64,000 nt of DNA from contig NZ_HE997184.1 of the NCBI RefSeq assembly GCF_000312445.1, forward strand, positions 306,031 through 370,030, given 5' to 3'. A program made the translations under genes and the position numbers. A model generated the notes under the pieces. That model was not told the origin of the DNA. It saw only the letters and a list, made by a program, of their open reading frames with translations, and ran no database searches. Shown piece after piece: positions 63,127-64,000 of the stretch; position 1 is the stretch's first letter, and each line of letters opens with the position of its first letter. Source of the DNA: Phocaeicola abscessus CCUG 55929 (GTDB lineage Bacteria > Bacteroidota > Bacteroidia > Bacteroidales > Bacteroidaceae).

Positions 63127-63157
63127 CAGAACCGAAGACACAACCCCGATGGGGATT
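63127..63157. repeat. Dispersed hairpin element, copy 2
   Basis: CAGAACCGAAGACACAACCC followed by CGATGGGGATT, related to 51241-51270. The CCCC-GAT-GGGG core is self-complementary. Confidence 0.6.
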
Positions 63158-63268
63158 ACCTTTCTATATATACTAACCGGTAACGATGATAATTCCGCTC
63201 TTTGTTCTCGGACTTAGGGGAAAAGCATTTTTAACTCTCGCCCGGTTAGCGGAAAAGTTGAAGAAACG

Positions 63269-63310
63269 TTAGCGGCTGTGTCGAAAATATCCTTTCCACA
63301 CAGCCGCTAA
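63269..63310. terminator. 13-bp stem hairpin
   Basis: TTAGCGGCTGTGT (63269-63281) and ACACAGCCGCTAA (63298-63310) are perfect complements with a 16-base loop. It has no T-run directly after it, so it may be a bidirectional terminator or a structural element. It stands just before the 265-bp inverted-repeat element. Confidence 0.6.
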
Positions 63311-63329
63311 AGGCTTATACGCACTTTCG

Positions 63330-63594
63330 TGCACACCTCTTGGTAAGAGGTGTACCGGACAAGATACTGGAAAACAGGACGTTCGAAGAGAATATACAAA
63401 AAAGACAAGGTACTCGCAGGACAGGGGGAAGGGATACCGTAAAAGCGGAAGAGAACAGGCCCCCGAACATCAAAATGCAATTATTTTTAAGAAATAATAC
63501 ATTTTTTTGTCCAAAGACTTGTACAGGTAAAATAAAAGCATTAATCTTGCGGAAAATTTAGCGCAGATACCTACCTCTTACCAAGAGGTGTGCA
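63330..63594. mobile_element. 265-bp element with perfect 22-bp terminal inverted repeats (MITE candidate)
   Basis: The left end 63330-63351 starts TGCACACCTCTTGGTAAGAG and the right end 63573-63594 is its exact reverse complement, ending GGTGTGCA. The ends contain the palindrome ACCTCTTGGTAAGAGGT. The inside holds no recognisable transposase; an open frame of about 73 codons has no known relative. No target-site duplication is obvious (left flank TTTCG, right flank TCTGC). It may be a non-autonomous element, or two terminator-like palindromes in mirror orientation. Confidence 0.45.
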
Positions 63595-63638
63595 TCTGCC
63601 AAGCCTATGGAATCATGTATAATGCATCCTCCTTTCTC

Positions 63639-64000
63639 ATGAAACGACTTTTGTCGTTTCTGCTCTTCCTGTCCTGTCTCGGGTATGCTCGTGGTCAGGA
63701 AGTCGACACGCGCCGGGGCACGGACTCCGTGCGCGTCTATTTTCGTTTAGGCGATGCTCGCCTGGACCCCTATTTTCGTGATAACGGCGCTCGCATCCGC
63801 GCCTTCACGGATCGTTTCAGAACCCTCCTGCAGGACCCTGTTCGTCGCATCCGCGGCCTGAGGGTGACCGCCGGTGCCTCTCCCGAGGGGAGTACCGAAC
63901 TGAACCAACGCCTCTCCGAACGGCGCGCTGAGGCCATACGCAGACTGGTCTCCGACTATTTCCCCCACGAGTTCGGCTGGCTCTCCACCGTTCCCAAGGG
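63639..64000 (+). CDS. OmpA-like domain protein (partial, runs off window)
   Basis: The first 120 residues are visible. A signal peptide (MKRLLSFLLFLSCLGYARG) is followed by DSVRVYFRLGDARLDP, then GASPEGSTELNQRLSERRAEAI at about 79-100. This is the peptidoglycan-binding signature of OmpA-type domains (NxxLSxRRA), here placed at the N-terminus as in proteins encoded with Bacteroidales fimbriae. The C-terminus is outside the window. Confidence 0.75.
   Translation, partial: MKRLLSFLLFLSCLGYARGQEVDTRRGTDSVRVYFRLGDARLDPYFRDNGARIRAFTDRFRTLLQDPVRRIRGLRVTAGASPEGSTELNQRLSERRAEAIRRLVSDYFPHEFGWLSTVPK

Noticed and set aside
63340..63561. 73-codon open frame inside the 265-bp element
   Set aside because: It begins inside the left terminal repeat, and I see no motif of a transposase or known protein.

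Overview
The window is about 64 kb of a Bacteroidales chromosome. The evidence is the large number of promoters of the Bacteroidetes type (TTG/TTTG at -33 and TAnnTTTG at -7), SusC/SusD and many lipoproteins, a Bacteroides-type succinylornithine carbamoyltransferase (ArgF'), DUF4834, and GH92. Family content and moderate GC suggest a Tannerellaceae/Porphyromonadaceae member (Tannerella-like), but the species cannot be fixed from sequence reading alone.

Region 1 (1-5.9 kb) is core metabolism: MetA (homoserine acyltransferase with the acetyl-type Glu111), a lipoprotein thioredoxin, ArgF', a Cof-type HAD phosphatase and a GH92 alpha-mannosidase lipoprotein.

Region 2 (6.1-25.9 kb) is a large composite CRISPR-Cas locus on the + strand. 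Its order is cas6 - pRiA4b-ORF3-like gene - cas8b-cas7-cas5-cas3-cas4 (type I-B) - cas10-csm2-csm3-csm4-csm5 (type III-A) - DUF6602-like gene - cas1-cas2 - leader - array. The genes are nearly all overlapping or 10-50 bp apart, so they probably form one transcription unit. The array has 54 intact 29-nt repeats plus a truncated last one. Two effector modules therefore appear to share one Cas6, one adaptation module and one array. Notable points are a Cas10 without the HD nuclease domain but with an intact GGDD, no CARF-type effector in the window, a PD-(D/E)XK/Mrr-like protein encoded inside the operon, a pRiA4b-like protein of unknown role, and a base-composition mosaic. In that mosaic cas6, pRiA4b, cas4, cas1 and the start of cas2 are GC-richer than the AT-rich interference modules.

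Region 3 (25.9-36.2 kb, minus strand) holds an acyl-CoA synthetase with an XRE-cupin regulator, a TetR pseudogene, and an operon for trans-4-hydroxyproline use. That operon encodes glutamate-semialdehyde dehydrogenase, an HExxH lipoprotein, the glycyl radical enzyme HypD and its activase. A MINPP-like inositol phosphatase and TcdA follow.

Region 4 (37-56.2 kb) is housekeeping: dinB, a MATE exporter, birA, yraN, tadA, pssA, psd, dnaE, trxA, tsaE, a metal ABC permease, aroA, tRNA-Lys(UUU), an AI-2E family transporter, tdk, rsmI, a coiled-coil lipoprotein resembling Cbp1, and yjjG.

Region 5 (56.5-64 kb) has a SusC/SusD/lipoprotein operon. It is followed by a 1.2-kb non-coding tract with two oppositely oriented minisatellites (22 bp x 9 and 21 bp x about 16), a hairpin, a 265-bp element with perfect 22-bp terminal inverted repeats, and the start of an OmpA-like protein gene cut by the window edge.
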